Shown piece after piece: positions 1 through 9,018 of a stretch of 64,000 bases of DNA. The position numbers and the translations under genes were made by a program. The number at the start of each line of letters is the position of its first letter. Within the stretch, counting starts at the first letter, position 1. Origin of the DNA: Granulicella sp. WH15 (GTDB taxonomy: Bacteria; Acidobacteriota; Terriglobia; Terriglobales; Acidobacteriaceae); NCBI RefSeq assembly GCF_009914315.1, contig NZ_CP042596.1, forward strand, positions 992,001 to 1,056,000, read 5' to 3'. A model generated the notes under the pieces. The model saw only the letters and a list, made by a program, of their open reading frames with translations, did no database searches and had not been told where the DNA came from.

Positions 1-2813
1 ATGTCTTCGTCGCGTGGATGGTCTGGATTCTGCCCGGTTGCATCATCTACGGCAGCATCCACTTTGCGCTCGCCGCATTTACCGGCCGAACGCTGCCTTC
101 GTATGGACTTGCGGTTTTGAGCATGGCGGTCTTCACTCTCTTCTTCGTCGCCTTCAGTGGTGTCACCGGCAGTCGCCTCTTCTGGCTTGAGGTGCTCGAC
201 CCGATGGGCCATCATACGGCCACCGCGCAACTGTCACTGTGGACGGTTGCGGAGCGCAGTCATCGCTTCCTGCAGCCTCAGTTAGGACTTGTTCTCAACC
301 GCGCGCTCTATCTCGGAGGAGCGCTTGTGCTTCTCCTTATCGCCCGTTGGCGCTTCAGTCTTCCGGCTCTGGTTGCAAAGGTGAAGTCTCCTTCGGGTGT
401 GAAAAAGCGTCCGAACAATGCAGGTGCTGAAGCCGCACACTATTCACTCAACGAGAGGGTCGTTCCAGTCGTAACTAGCTCAACCGCCCAGTTTCGGAGC
501 TTGCGGGTCGCCTGGTATCTGGCGTTGCGCGAGCTGAAGATTACCTGGACCGGGACGGCTTTCCGTATTGTCATCGGGGCCGTCGTTCTGCTTGGTTTTC
601 TTGGCGCCAGGTTTGGCAGCGCCGATTACTACACCCAACCGGAACAGCATCTGCTTCCCGCCGCACAGTATCTGCTCGAACTCGTCGACAAGCAGATGTT
701 TCTGATGCTGGTGATGGTCGGAATCTACTTCGGCTCTGAGATGCTAGCCCGTGATCGCACGGCACGGATGGCGATGCTGGTCGATACCGCTCCGGTCTCG
801 ACAAACACGCTCGCTGGCGCACGATGGATGGGAGTAACCCTTCTCTCCTTGACTCTCGCGCCGCTTGCTCCGCTGACTGTCTTCCTCTTTCAGAGCGTCA
901 ACGGGTACTGGGAGCTCTTTCCAGCGCACTTCCTCAGAAGCTTTCTCCAGATGGCGCCCCAGGTGATTGTCTTCTCGTGGCTGGCGATGTTTCTCTACAG
1001 CTTGACCCGCAGCAAGGTCGCCAGTCAGTCGATTAGCATTCTGCTGCTTCTGTTCTTTGCGATCCTGCATTCGATCAATGCCATAGAGCAGCACTTTTTC
1101 GTGCTTGGCTTGCCGGTCGATCTGGTCTTCTCCGATTTCCGGGTAATGGCCGCCTCGAATGCACGTCACCTGAGTTTCGATGCATGGTACTTCGGGATAG
1201 CAGGTGCGCTTGCTGTTTTTGCGGCATGGCTCTGGCCTCGAGGCACAGAGACCTCTCTGTCGAAGAGACTCTCAGCATCACGCTATACCATTTCATGGTC
1301 GAGTCTCGTCCTCCTGATGCTTGCTCTGATCTCTCTTGCGGGCGGTGGGATTAATGCGTGGCGCGAGATCCATGTGAGGCATTTGTATCGGTCAGTCAAG
1401 CAGGAAAGACAAGATGCCTCTACCTATGAAACGAGGTACTCAGGGGATCGAATCTGGCCTCAACCCTCCATCCGGAAACTGACTCTTCAGGTAGCCATCG
1501 ATCCAGATGCAAAACGTATGAGCTATGAGGGGGAGTGGAGACTCAGCAATCAGGGGACACAACCAATCAACCGACTTCACATCGAGATGCCGGAGGACGC
1601 AGACTCTCTTGAACTCTCCGCTCAAGACGCCTCGATAGAGCGTCAGTTCTCGGATGAGATTCACCGAGTAGGCATCTGGCAACTATCTCCGGCCCTGCTG
1701 CCTGGCCACACTCTAAATCTGCACGTAAGGAGTGGAGTCCGGTTTCACGGTTTTGAAGAGAAGCCTTTCGAGGGAACGGTGGGGGAAGATACGGCTTGGT
1801 TCAGGACGAACTTCCTGCCGCATTTTGGATATGACGCAACCCGTGAGATCGACTCGCCGACACATCGAACCGAATATGGCCTCGGTATTCGTCGAGATCG
1901 AGAAGTTCGCAATAACGTTCTTGCCGTCAACGACAATGCCGGTTGGATAGACCTGGACCTGTCAGTCTCCACTCCTGCGGGCTGGAACGTGGTTGCAAAC
2001 GGAACCCGGGGTGGTGAGGTTGCTGACCGCGGCAAGCAGACGACGCATTTCGAAGCCCGACATGTGCCGCTTGCGCTTCAGGTCGTTGCGGGAAAGCTCG
2101 CGACCCATGTGGAGACTCTGACTTCTCAGGATGGCCGCAAAATTCTTCTGACCTTTGCCTACCATCCTAACCACGCGGAAAATGTGGCGCGAATGGCCAC
2201 GATTCTTCGCTCGGCATTTACCGAGTGGGAGCGCAGGTTTGGCCCATGTCCCTCCGGCTTCATCTCACTTGCGGAGATTCCTCAATATCAGGAGGATGGA
2301 GAGCCGGAAAGACTGACGCCGACTACATCTGCATCAGGCATAATCGTTATGCCTGAACGCCTCGGATGGCTGCACAACTATAGAACAGAACCAGCTCGGG
2401 ACTGGTTGACTTTTATTCTCGGACAGGAGCTTGCGCGAACCTGGTGGGGAACGCAGCTCGCCTCCCGTGAAGGCCCCGGTTCATCACTGGTAGATAATGG
2501 TGTGCCCATGTTGCTGGGATTGACCATGATCGAAAAGATGCATGGTACGAAAGCCGCTGACGACTACGCCTCGCTGCTCACGGATCGTTTACGCGAGGAG
2601 ATGGCGCGGGAGGCTGGAGTTCCAGCGTCGATCCTCACAACGAACTTCGAAGATTACGCCGGCATGCAGGCGGGTCTGGAACTCTATGACCGGAGACGGA
2701 AAGTAGGCAGCAGCCAATTTGATCGTCTGCTAGATCAAGCATGGAAAATGAATGTTTTGGGGACAGCCGTTTCTCCGAACGCATTTGCGGGAGGGTTGGG
2801 ATTATCCCAATAG
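1..2813 (+). CDS. ABC-2 type permease fused to degenerate M1 peptidase-like domain (5' partial)
   Basis: The frame is open to the left edge (codons readable from base 3), so the N-terminus is missing. The first roughly 450 residues hold many hydrophobic segments typical of ABC-2 permeases. The rest is a soluble, probably periplasmic domain resembling the M1 aminopeptidase fold, a known architecture of large ABC permeases. At the place of the M1 zinc motif HExxH the sequence reads QELARTWWG (Gln803, Glu804, Arg807 counting from the Met at base 18), and the later NEG motif reads DNG. Both His ligands and the second Glu are therefore absent, and the domain should not bind zinc in the usual way. 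The partner ATPase gene would lie upstream, outside the window. Family assignment is confident; the substrate is unknown. Confidence 0.8.
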   Translation, partial: VFVAWMVWILPGCIIYGSIHFALAAFTGRTLPSYGLAVLSMAVFTLFFVAFSGVTGSRLFWLEVLDPMGHHTATAQLSLWTVAERSHRFLQPQLGLVLNRALYLGGALVLLLIARWRFSLPALVAKVKSPSGVKKRPNNAGAEAAHYSLNERVVPVVTSSTAQFRSLRVAWYLALRELKITWTGTAFRIVIGAVVLLGFLGARFGSADYYTQPEQHLLPAAQYLLELVDKQMFLMLVMVGIYFGSEMLARDRTARMAMLVDTAPVSTNTLAGARWMGVTLLSLTLAPLAPLTVFLFQSVNGYWELFPAHFLRSFLQMAPQVIVFSWLAMFLYSLTRSKVASQSISILLLLFFAILHSINAIEQHFFVLGLPVDLVFSDFRVMAASNARHLSFDAWYFGIAGALAVFAAWLWPRGTETSLSKRLSASRYTISWSSLVLLMLALISLAGGGINAWREIHVRHLYRSVKQERQDASTYETRYSGDRIWPQPSIRKLTLQVAIDPDAKRMSYEGEWRLSNQGTQPINRLHIEMPEDADSLELSAQDASIERQFSDEIHRVGIWQLSPALLPGHTLNLHVRSGVRFHGFEEKPFEGTVGEDTAWFRTNFLPHFGYDATREIDSPTHRTEYGLGIRRDREVRNNVLAVNDNAGWIDLDLSVSTPAGWNVVANGTRGGEVADRGKQTTHFEARHVPLALQVVAGKLATHVETLTSQDGRKILLTFAYHPNHAENVARMATILRSAFTEWERRFGPCPSGFISLAEIPQYQEDGEPERLTPTTSASGIIVMPERLGWLHNYRTEPARDWLTFILGQELARTWWGTQLASREGPGSSLVDNGVPMLLGLTMIEKMHGTKAADDYASLLTDRLREEMAREAGVPASILTTNFEDYAGMQAGLELYDRRRKVGSSQFDRLLDQAWKMNVLGTAVSPNAFAGGLGLSQ

Positions 2814-2940
2814 CGGGAAACTCCGCCAAACGGGAATCTACAAATTAGCTGTTCGAATAACCTACAGCAAATCAGATATTGTCTCTCTTATGGACCTCTC
2901 TTGTTGACGAAATTTCCATAGGGGATATTCGGTCTAATAT

Positions 2941-3809
2941 TCATAAAATAAATGCTTTACGCGTAAAATTTGAAAGCGCCCTACGGCAGCTCAAAAATGC
3001 TGTAGGGCGCCGGGCGTTCTTAGCGCGGTATGGACAACCGAAGTCGATCTCCTCCCACTTGGCCCCGATCAGCTCCCCCGTACGCACGAACGTATTCGCA
3101 ATAAGCTTGATAGCCAGTCTCGTTAGAGGCATTCCCTGGTAGACCTCAATCGCCCTCAGAAGGGCCGGAAGCTCTTTGGCGTCGATCCGGGCGTAGTTGG
3201 TCTTCGAAACCGACTTGAGGACGTCGGCGGGCTTAATATCCGCCGCCGGGTTCCGCTTCGCGTATCCGTGAGCGATGGCGTACCGGAAGACCTGCCCCAC
3301 AGTCTCCAGGGCACGCTTGGCCAGATCGTAGGCCTCCCGGTCTTGGATGGTCTGCACCATCGCCACCAGCGCGGAGCTTCTATTTCGGTGACAGGGAAGC
3401 TTCCGGGGGAGGGGAAGACGTCGGCCTGCAATCTGCGCAGAACGGTGTCCGTATGGCGCAGGCTCTTCCCGATAGCCCAATGCTGGTGCCACTGCTCGGC
3501 TATGGACTGGAGGGAGTGCTCCTCGGCGGTCTTCGCTGCCACCTTCTCAGCTTTGCGCTCGGCCATCGGGTCGGTTCCAGCCTTCAGGAGTTTCCGTGCC
3601 GCGCTGTGCTTCTCTCTCGCCTCCAACAAAGAGACGTCAGGATACTGGCCGAAGGTCATCAGCTTCTCTTTGCCCTCGAAGCGGTATTTCCAGCGCCACA
3701 GCTTCCCGCCCGCCGCCGTCACCAGCAGATAGAGGCCGCCGCCATCTGGAAACCGGGCATCTTTTGCCCCAGCCTTCGCATTTCTGACCCGCGTATCCGT
3801 CAATTTCAC
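2941..3809 (-). pseudogene. Tyrosine recombinase (P4-type integrase), frameshifted and truncated
   Basis: Two minus-strand frames together read as a phage P4-like integrase. The first (from a GTG at 3809) has the N-terminal signature LTDTRVRNAK, then FPDGGGLYLLV and WRWKYRF, and continues to about 3370 (SFPVTEIEA). The other frame continues (VAMVQTIQDREAYDLAKRAL...) through the core region and box I (NTFVRTGELIGAKWEEIDF). A frameshift near 3360-3400 joins them. Homology stops after box I: the second Arg, the His and the Tyr nucleophile are missing, so the protein cannot recombine DNA. It points away from tRNA-Ser just downstream of the tRNA 3' end, the classic island-integration arrangement. 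I read it as the remnant of an integrated element. Confidence 0.85.
2976..3010 (-). terminator. Hairpin with T-rich tail at the 3' end of the broken integrase
   Basis: GCGCCCTACGGCA pairs with TGCTGTAGGGCGC across a 9-base loop, with one G-U pair. On the minus strand it is followed by TTTCAAATTTT. It lies inside the residual integrase reading frame, so the frame downstream of it is probably not genuine integrase sequence. Confidence 0.6.
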
Positions 3810-3941
3810 CAAGATACCCCCAATCCTCAACCCCGATACCCCCGAATATGCCCCCGCTGGAGCATGGCTGCCACTGGACGTTCTTAGACGCCTATGGGTG
3901 GGGTTATTGATTTTATTGGGGTTATTCTCGGATTTAGGCAA

Positions 3942-3964
3942 GAAAAAGACGTCCGTGGACGTCT
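3942..3964 (-). terminator. Rho-independent terminator of tRNA-Ser
   Basis: AGACGTCC and GGACGTCT form a perfect 8-bp stem with a 2-base loop (3947-3964). On the minus strand a T-run (TTTTTCTTG) follows, 13 bases after the tRNA 3' end. Confidence 0.8.
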
Positions 3965-3976
3965 CTGGAAGTGTTA

Positions 3977-4064
3977 TGGCGGAGGGGGAGGGATTCGAAC
4001 CCCCGTTACCTTGCGGTAAAGCGGTTTTCAAGACCGCCTGTTTCAACCACTCACACACCCCTCC
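3977..4064 (-). tRNA. tRNA-Ser (anticodon TGA)
   Basis: The 88-nt minus-strand sequence starts GGAGGGG and ends CCCCTCC-G-CCA with encoded CCA. The anticodon stem GCGGT/ACCGC encloses loop CTTGAAA, giving anticodon TGA. A long variable arm and TTCGAATCC T-loop fit class II tRNA-Ser. Its 3' end faces the broken integrase, so it was probably the attachment site. Confidence 0.95.
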
Positions 4065-4142
4065 GCGGGGAGCCTATCGAAAGGTTAGCAGGAATCAGTG
4101 CATCGCTGCGATACTGAATGCAGTCTAACTTCAGAGGCAGCC

Positions 4143-5474
4143 ATGGCCACAGCGACCCCGCTCAACTCGCCCCCCCGTCCGGCCCCCACGCCGTCCGGCA
4201 GAGCCACGCCCGCTTCGGCCCGCGCCAGCAGCTTCGACCGCACCCTCGCCAGCGCCCGAACCACCATGGTCTTCTCCGAGGTCCTACGCCTCGCCTACGA
4301 GAGCTTCCTGGCCTCTAAGGTCCGCTTCATGCTCACCATGCTGGGCATGGTCATCGGCTCGGCGTCGATTATTCTGGTGGTCACCCTCGGCCTCACAGGC
4401 ACCCAATACGCCCTCCACCTCATCTCCGGCATCGGCCCCAACATGATCGAGATGCAGTACGGTGGCGGCAACATCTCCGGCCCCGACAACACCAGCGTCC
4501 CCGACAACATGACCCGCGAGGACATGGCCGCCGTCACGGAGCAGGTTCCCGGCATCATCGCCAGCTCGCCCATGCTCGAATTCCACGACCGCATCTCCAT
4601 GGGCAGCGGCATCGTCAAAGACACCATGCTCCTCGGCGTTTCGCCCGAGTACAAGCAGGTCCGCAACCTCTCCATCCTCGCCGGTCGCTTCTTCGACGAT
4701 CAGGACGCCCTTTCCCACACCAAGGTCGCCGTCATCGTCGCTCCCTTCGCCAATGCGCTCTTCGGCAGCGCCGCCGGAGCCATCGGCCATTCTATCTCCG
4801 TCTCCGGCATCCCCTTCGTCGTCATCGGCGTCTTCAAGGAGAGCGTCGAGACCTTCGGCATGTCCGAGGTCTCCGACCAGACCATCCTCATCCCCTACCC
4901 GGTCGCCCGATACTTCCAGGGCACCGACTCGGTCAAGCAGATCTTCTTCACCGTCGGCAACGCCAGCCAGGTCCAGCCCGCCGCCGCCCGCATCTCGCAG
5001 ATCATCCGTTCTCGCCACCGTCCCACCAGCGTCTACAACGCCTTCACGCTTACTGAAGTACTCAGCGTCATGGCCAAGATCGCCAACAGGCTCACCATCG
5101 TGCTCACGCTGGCGGCGGCTATCACGCTGGTCGTCTCGGGTGTCGGCATCATGAACTCGATGCTGGCCAACGTCCAATCCCGCATCCGCGAGATCGGCAT
5201 CCGCAAGGCGCTCGGGGCCACCAGTCGCGAGATCCGCCTCCAGTTCCTCACCGAGGCGGTCTTCCTCTCGCTCTGTGGCGGCATCGTGGGCACGCTCATC
5301 GGCCTCGCTATTCCGTTGAGCATTAGTCTGCTCACCCCGTTCAAAATCCCCGTTTCGGATTGGTCGGCGGTCATTGCGCTGGGAACCTCGGTCATCGTCG
5401 GCGTCCTCTTCGGCACGCTTCCGGCCAACCGCGCCGCCCGCCTCGACCCGGTAGAAACCCTAAAATACGAGTAA
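4143..5474 (+). CDS. MacB/FtsX-type ABC transporter permease
   Basis: A 443-residue protein with the MacB layout. A Pro/Ala/Ser-rich cytoplasmic leader of about 40 residues is followed by a first membrane segment (FMLTMLGMVIGSASIILVV), a long periplasmic MacB_PCD-like domain, then three C-terminal FtsX-domain segments. The signature VQSRIREIGIRKALGAT sits before the third segment. I start at ATG 4143 because the Pro-rich leader is continuous from there; the frame stays open to 4098. No ATPase or membrane-fusion gene is adjacent, so the partner subunits must be elsewhere. The substrate (peptide, lipoprotein or drug export are the family options) cannot be told from sequence. Confidence 0.85.
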   Translation: MATATPLNSPPRPAPTPSGRATPASARASSFDRTLASARTTMVFSEVLRLAYESFLASKVRFMLTMLGMVIGSASIILVVTLGLTGTQYALHLISGIGPNMIEMQYGGGNISGPDNTSVPDNMTREDMAAVTEQVPGIIASSPMLEFHDRISMGSGIVKDTMLLGVSPEYKQVRNLSILAGRFFDDQDALSHTKVAVIVAPFANALFGSAAGAIGHSISVSGIPFVVIGVFKESVETFGMSEVSDQTILIPYPVARYFQGTDSVKQIFFTVGNASQVQPAAARISQIIRSRHRPTSVYNAFTLTEVLSVMAKIANRLTIVLTLAAAITLVVSGVGIMNSMLANVQSRIREIGIRKALGATSREIRLQFLTEAVFLSLCGGIVGTLIGLAIPLSISLLTPFKIPVSDWSAVIALGTSVIVGVLFGTLPANRAARLDPVETLKYE

Positions 5475-5509
5475 CCTGCGTGGCACCCGTAAGATAAGAA
5501 GATAAGACC

Positions 5510-6643
5510 ATGCAGACGCGCGTCCGTTCCTACTCAAAGATCAATCTGGGCCTTGCCATCGGCCCACCCCGGCCGGACGGCTTCCACGCCCTCTCCACGC
5601 TCTACCAGACCATCGCCCTGCACGATGTCGTCAGCGTCCAGGCCCGCCCCTCCGCGCGCTCGCGTATCTTGTTGCAATCAAACGACTCCCGCGTCCCCAC
5701 CGACGGCCGCAACACAGCCATCCGCATGGTCGAGAAGGCGCTCGACCGCATGGGCATCACCGCCGAAGTAGCGCTGCACATCCAGAAAAACCTCCCCATC
5801 CAGGGAGGCATGGGAGCCGGTTCGGCCAACGCCGCCGCCGCCCTTATCGGCCTCGAAAAGGAGCTGGAAAGGGAAGCACCCGGCAAGCTCCTCCCCCCCG
5901 CCGACCGCCTGGCCATCGCCGCCGAGGTGGGCTCCGATGTTCCCCTCTTCCTGATCGGCGGCGCGGTTCTCGGCAGCAACCGCGGCGAGGCGGTTACCCC
6001 CGTCACCGACATCACCTACGCCGGTTCCACCGAGATCCACGCCGTCATGGCGATCCCCAAAGTCGGTGTCTCCACCCCGCAGGCCTTCCGCGACTGGGAC
6101 CAGAGCTTTGCCGTTCCGTCCTCCTTGCATAATCCGCAGACATCCTCTACACTAGAGAAGTTGAGCCGCACCTACGCGTCTATTCTTCAGCAGGATCTAG
6201 ATTTTGCTGCGGTCAAGGACGCTGAGTCCGGCGCCTCCGGTATCTTTCGCACTTTCGGCCATCCTTTAGAGGTTGGCAGCCCAGGGAAACAGCAGGGCAT
6301 CTCTCGTGAGCAACTTCACACACAGGGCGAAGCGCAGATTGATCTGGCCGAGAACTCCCTTCTCGCGCTTGTCCGCACCGGGATTGAAAACGACTTCGAA
6401 ACGGTCGTCTTTCTGCAGCATCCCCCCTTGCGTGAGATCAAGCGACAACTGATGGGATCAGACTCGGGACAGCCTGCGATACTCGCAGGACTCTCAGGCT
6501 CAGGTTCGGCGCTCTTCGGGCTTTACCGCTCGCAGGGTGATGCCGAAGCCGCTCAACAGCGCGTCCAGCACGACGGCGTACCGGCAATCGTCACGAAGAC
6601 CTTGCCCCGCCCTCTCTACTGGCGCAACATGTTCGCAGAGTGA
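5510..6643 (+). CDS. ispE: 4-diphosphocytidyl-2-C-methyl-D-erythritol kinase
   Basis: Phosphorylates CDP-methylerythritol in the MEP isoprenoid pathway. The GHMP-kinase hallmarks are present: catalytic Lys10 in SYSKINLGL, the ATP loop PIQGGMGAGSANAAA at residues 96-110, the acidic residue in VGSDVPLFL, and the C-terminal GLSGSGSALFGLY motif. At 377 residues it is longer than usual (about 280-300). The extra length lies between roughly residues 195 and 280, a region of low complexity (LHNPQTSSTLEKLSRTYA) that looks like a lineage insertion. It follows the permease by 35 bases and precedes tRNA-Gln. Confidence 0.93.
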   Translation: MQTRVRSYSKINLGLAIGPPRPDGFHALSTLYQTIALHDVVSVQARPSARSRILLQSNDSRVPTDGRNTAIRMVEKALDRMGITAEVALHIQKNLPIQGGMGAGSANAAAALIGLEKELEREAPGKLLPPADRLAIAAEVGSDVPLFLIGGAVLGSNRGEAVTPVTDITYAGSTEIHAVMAIPKVGVSTPQAFRDWDQSFAVPSSLHNPQTSSTLEKLSRTYASILQQDLDFAAVKDAESGASGIFRTFGHPLEVGSPGKQQGISREQLHTQGEAQIDLAENSLLALVRTGIENDFETVVFLQHPPLREIKRQLMGSDSGQPAILAGLSGSGSALFGLYRSQGDAEAAQQRVQHDGVPAIVTKTLPRPLYWRNMFAE

Positions 6644-6678
6644 TTTTGCTGGCACGCAACAACTTGCCGGTAAAAGAC

Positions 6679-6752
6679 TGGGCGATCGACTAACGGTAGG
6701 TCAGGTGCCTTTGGAGCATCTAGTCCAGGTTCGAATCCTGGTCGCCCAACCA
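6679..6752 (+). tRNA. tRNA-Gln (anticodon TTG)
   Basis: A 74-nt cloverleaf: acceptor TGGGCGA/TCGCCCA, anticodon stem GGTGC/GCATC around loop CTTTGGA (anticodon TTG), T-loop TTCGAATCC, encoded CCA at 6750-6752. U1-A72 is typical for tRNA-Gln. Confidence 0.95.
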
Positions 6753-7075
6753 AAACTGGGCGGGGTCCGCTGGGGACCAAGCCCATACCAGTCGCTCTCG
6801 TCCAGCCGTTCAACCTGAGGCCTCTCCATAGAGGCCGGGAACATGGGAGAACGAAGTTAGGGTTTTCTTCAACGTGGCGCAATAGCCACCGAGGTAAAAT
6901 GAATTTGCATCAGCGCGAGAACACCGCGCGAAGTACAAGTAGCAGGAAGAACCAGTAAGTCCGTATTTCGTAGTAATTGTTCGAGATTGACACGAAGTAC
7001 CGAGGTCGCAACAAGGCTTCGGAAAAGACAGGCAGCAGGAACAATTCAAGGTCAACCAACCTGGAGGGTTTCAAC
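6753..7075 (+). other. Intergenic leader between tRNA-Gln and prs
   Basis: No gene is seen. It contains a perfect 7-bp hairpin (GGCCTCT/AGAGGCC, 6819-6836) and presumably the prs promoter, but no convincing -35/-10 pair stands out. Confidence 0.4.
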
Positions 7076-8179
7076 GTGAATGAACAAGACACGACTGTGG
7101 TTCTTCCCCCTGATTCGACAGGGCGGGCGGTAGATACGAAAACAGCGGATACCGTCACCGCCTTTGATCCACTTGCAGTTGATATACAAGCCACCGCCAA
7201 GCCCGGCACGGAGAAAAAACGTCCCGGCCGGCTCAGCGAGGCAAAGCGTTTCAAGATCTTCTCGGGCGGTGCAAACAAGGCACTCGCCGAGGAGGTCTGC
7301 AAGTTTGTCGGAGTGCCCCTGGGCGAGACCCGGATGCAGCGTTTCTCTGACGGCGAGATTTACTTCCAATTGCTCGAAAACGTACGTGGAGCCGATGTCT
7401 TCGTCATCCAGCCCACCTGTTTTCCCGTAGACGAGCACCTGGTCGAGCTTCTCATCATGATGGACGCGCTCAAACGGGCCTCGGCCGCGCGCATCACCGT
7501 CGTGATTCCGTACTACGGCTACGCGCGCCAGGATAGAAAAGACCGTCCGCGCGTCGCCATCAGCAGCAAGCTGGTAGCGGACCTGCTCACGACCGCCGGC
7601 GCCAACCGCGCCCTGCTCGTCGATCTGCACGCCGCACAGATTCAGGGCTTCTTCAACATCCCGGTCGACCACCTCTTTGCCAGCCCGGTGCTGGTCGGGT
7701 ACTTCCGGGAGCTGAACCTGCCCAACCTCACCGTCGTCTCCCCCGATGCGGGCGGCGTGGAGCGCGCGAGATTCTTCGCCAAGAAGCTGGACGTTCCGTT
7801 GGCCATCGTCGACAAGCGGCGGACCGACATCAACGTCACTGAAGTCATGCACGTCATCGGCGATGTCAAAGGCCGCACCTGCCTCATCATCGACGACATC
7901 ATCGACACGGCGGGCACCCTGGTCAAGACCGCCGAAGCCCTGCTCGAGCAGGGGGCGACCAAAGTTTACGCGTGCGCCTCGCACCCGGTGCTCTCAGGCC
8001 CGGCAGTCGAGCGCATCGCGGCCTCACGGATCGAAGAGGTCATCGTGAGCAATACCATCCCGCTGCGCGAGAACGCGCAGAAGGTGAGCAAGATCAAGGT
8101 GCTTTCGATAGCCGGTCTTCTGGGCCGCGCCATCGAGAGCATCCACATGGAGACCAGCGTTTCGACGCTGTTCACCTAA
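7076..8179 (+). CDS. prs: Ribose-phosphate pyrophosphokinase (PRPP synthetase)
   Basis: Makes PRPP from ribose 5-phosphate and ATP for nucleotide, His and Trp synthesis. Visible motifs: KIFSGGANKALAEEV near the catalytic core start, FSDGEIYFQLLENVRG, the flexible loop YYGYARQDRKDRPR, DLHAAQIQGFF, and the PRPP-binding loop IIDDIIDTAGT. I start at GTG 7076, which has GGAGG 8 bases upstream; the frame is open further upstream to 6977. That gives 367 residues, about 50 more than usual. The extra N-terminal part is polar, low-complexity and not conserved in the family. rplY follows 90 bases later, and prs-rplY-pth is a widespread order. Confidence 0.95.
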   Translation: MNEQDTTVVLPPDSTGRAVDTKTADTVTAFDPLAVDIQATAKPGTEKKRPGRLSEAKRFKIFSGGANKALAEEVCKFVGVPLGETRMQRFSDGEIYFQLLENVRGADVFVIQPTCFPVDEHLVELLIMMDALKRASAARITVVIPYYGYARQDRKDRPRVAISSKLVADLLTTAGANRALLVDLHAAQIQGFFNIPVDHLFASPVLVGYFRELNLPNLTVVSPDAGGVERARFFAKKLDVPLAIVDKRRTDINVTEVMHVIGDVKGRTCLIIDDIIDTAGTLVKTAEALLEQGATKVYACASHPVLSGPAVERIAASRIEEVIVSNTIPLRENAQKVSKIKVLSIAGLLGRAIESIHMETSVSTLFT

Positions 8180-8269
8180 CGCAGCACAACCCGCAGCGGC
8201 CGGAACGCCGCAAACGGAGCGAAGCAGAGCTTTACATCTGCTCTTCGTGCCCGAAAGGAATGTAAGCTC

Positions 8270-8941
8270 ATGGCAGTCAAGTTCGATGCAGTCGTAGCCA
8301 CGCCCCGCGAGGGCAAGTTCAACAAGAATCACGCGCGCCGCGTCCGCGTCTCCGGCCTCATTCCGGCAGTTGTTTACGGCGCCGGTCAGCCCTCGGTTGC
8401 AGTCACGGTCGACCCCCGCGTCGTCACCAAGATCCTCCACTCCGAGTCCGGCCACAACACCATCTTCGACCTCGACGTCACCGGCGAATCCGCCACCAAG
8501 GCCATGATCGTGGACTGGCAGAACGAGCCCATCAAGGGCAAGCTGCTGCACGTCGACCTCAAGCGCATCGCGATGGACAAGCCCATGCGCGTCTCCGTTC
8601 CCATCCAGCTCTCGGGCATCCCGGTCGGCGTCAAGACCGCTGGCGGCATCCTCGACCAGGTCCTGCGTGAGGTCGAGATCGAGTGCCTCCCCGCTGACAT
8701 TCCGGATCACCTCGACATCGACGTCACCGGCCTCGAACTGCACGGTGCGATCCACGTCTCCGACCTGCCGCACGGCGGCAAGATCAAGTTCCTCGAGGAC
8801 GAGACCTCGCTGGTCGCGCACGTCACCATCATCAAGGAAGAGGCAGCCGCCGAGGTTGCAGCCACCACCGAGCCCGAGGTTGCCAAGAAGGGCAAGGGCG
8901 ACGCTGCCGCTGCTCCTGCCGCCGACGCTAAGAAGAAGTAG
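8270..8941 (+). CDS. rplY: 50S ribosomal protein L25 (Ctc/TL5 form)
   Basis: Binds 5S rRNA. The 223-residue length and two-domain layout match the long Ctc/TL5 form rather than the short E. coli L25. The N-terminal domain has GKFNKNHARRVRVSGLIPAVVYG; the C-terminal domain begins around MRVSVPIQLSGIPVGVK. The last 35 residues are Ala/Lys/Glu-rich and low-complexity. RBS-like AAAGGAA lies 8 bases before ATG 8270. It sits between prs and pth as in many bacteria. Confidence 0.93.
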   Translation: MAVKFDAVVATPREGKFNKNHARRVRVSGLIPAVVYGAGQPSVAVTVDPRVVTKILHSESGHNTIFDLDVTGESATKAMIVDWQNEPIKGKLLHVDLKRIAMDKPMRVSVPIQLSGIPVGVKTAGGILDQVLREVEIECLPADIPDHLDIDVTGLELHGAIHVSDLPHGGKIKFLEDETSLVAHVTIIKEEAAAEVAATTEPEVAKKGKGDAAAAPAADAKKK

Positions 8942-8947
8942 TCTTTC

Positions 8948-8985
8948 GCCAGCCTGAGAGCCAACGCTCTCAGGCTGGCATGTTG
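8948..8985 (+). terminator. Hairpin after rplY
   Basis: A perfect 13-bp inverted repeat (GCCAGCCTGAGAG / CTCTCAGGCTGGC, loop CCAACG), followed by a modest T-rich tail (ATGTTGTTCT). Likely terminator or mRNA-end stabiliser. Confidence 0.7.
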
Positions 8986-9018
8986 TTCTGGTAGCTGTTT
9001 CAAGAAAGGAAATGCGTC

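Noticed and set aside
2814..2975. Duplicate attachment site for the tRNA-Ser island
   Set aside because: No stretch resembling the tRNA 3' end occurs on the far side of the integrase remnant.
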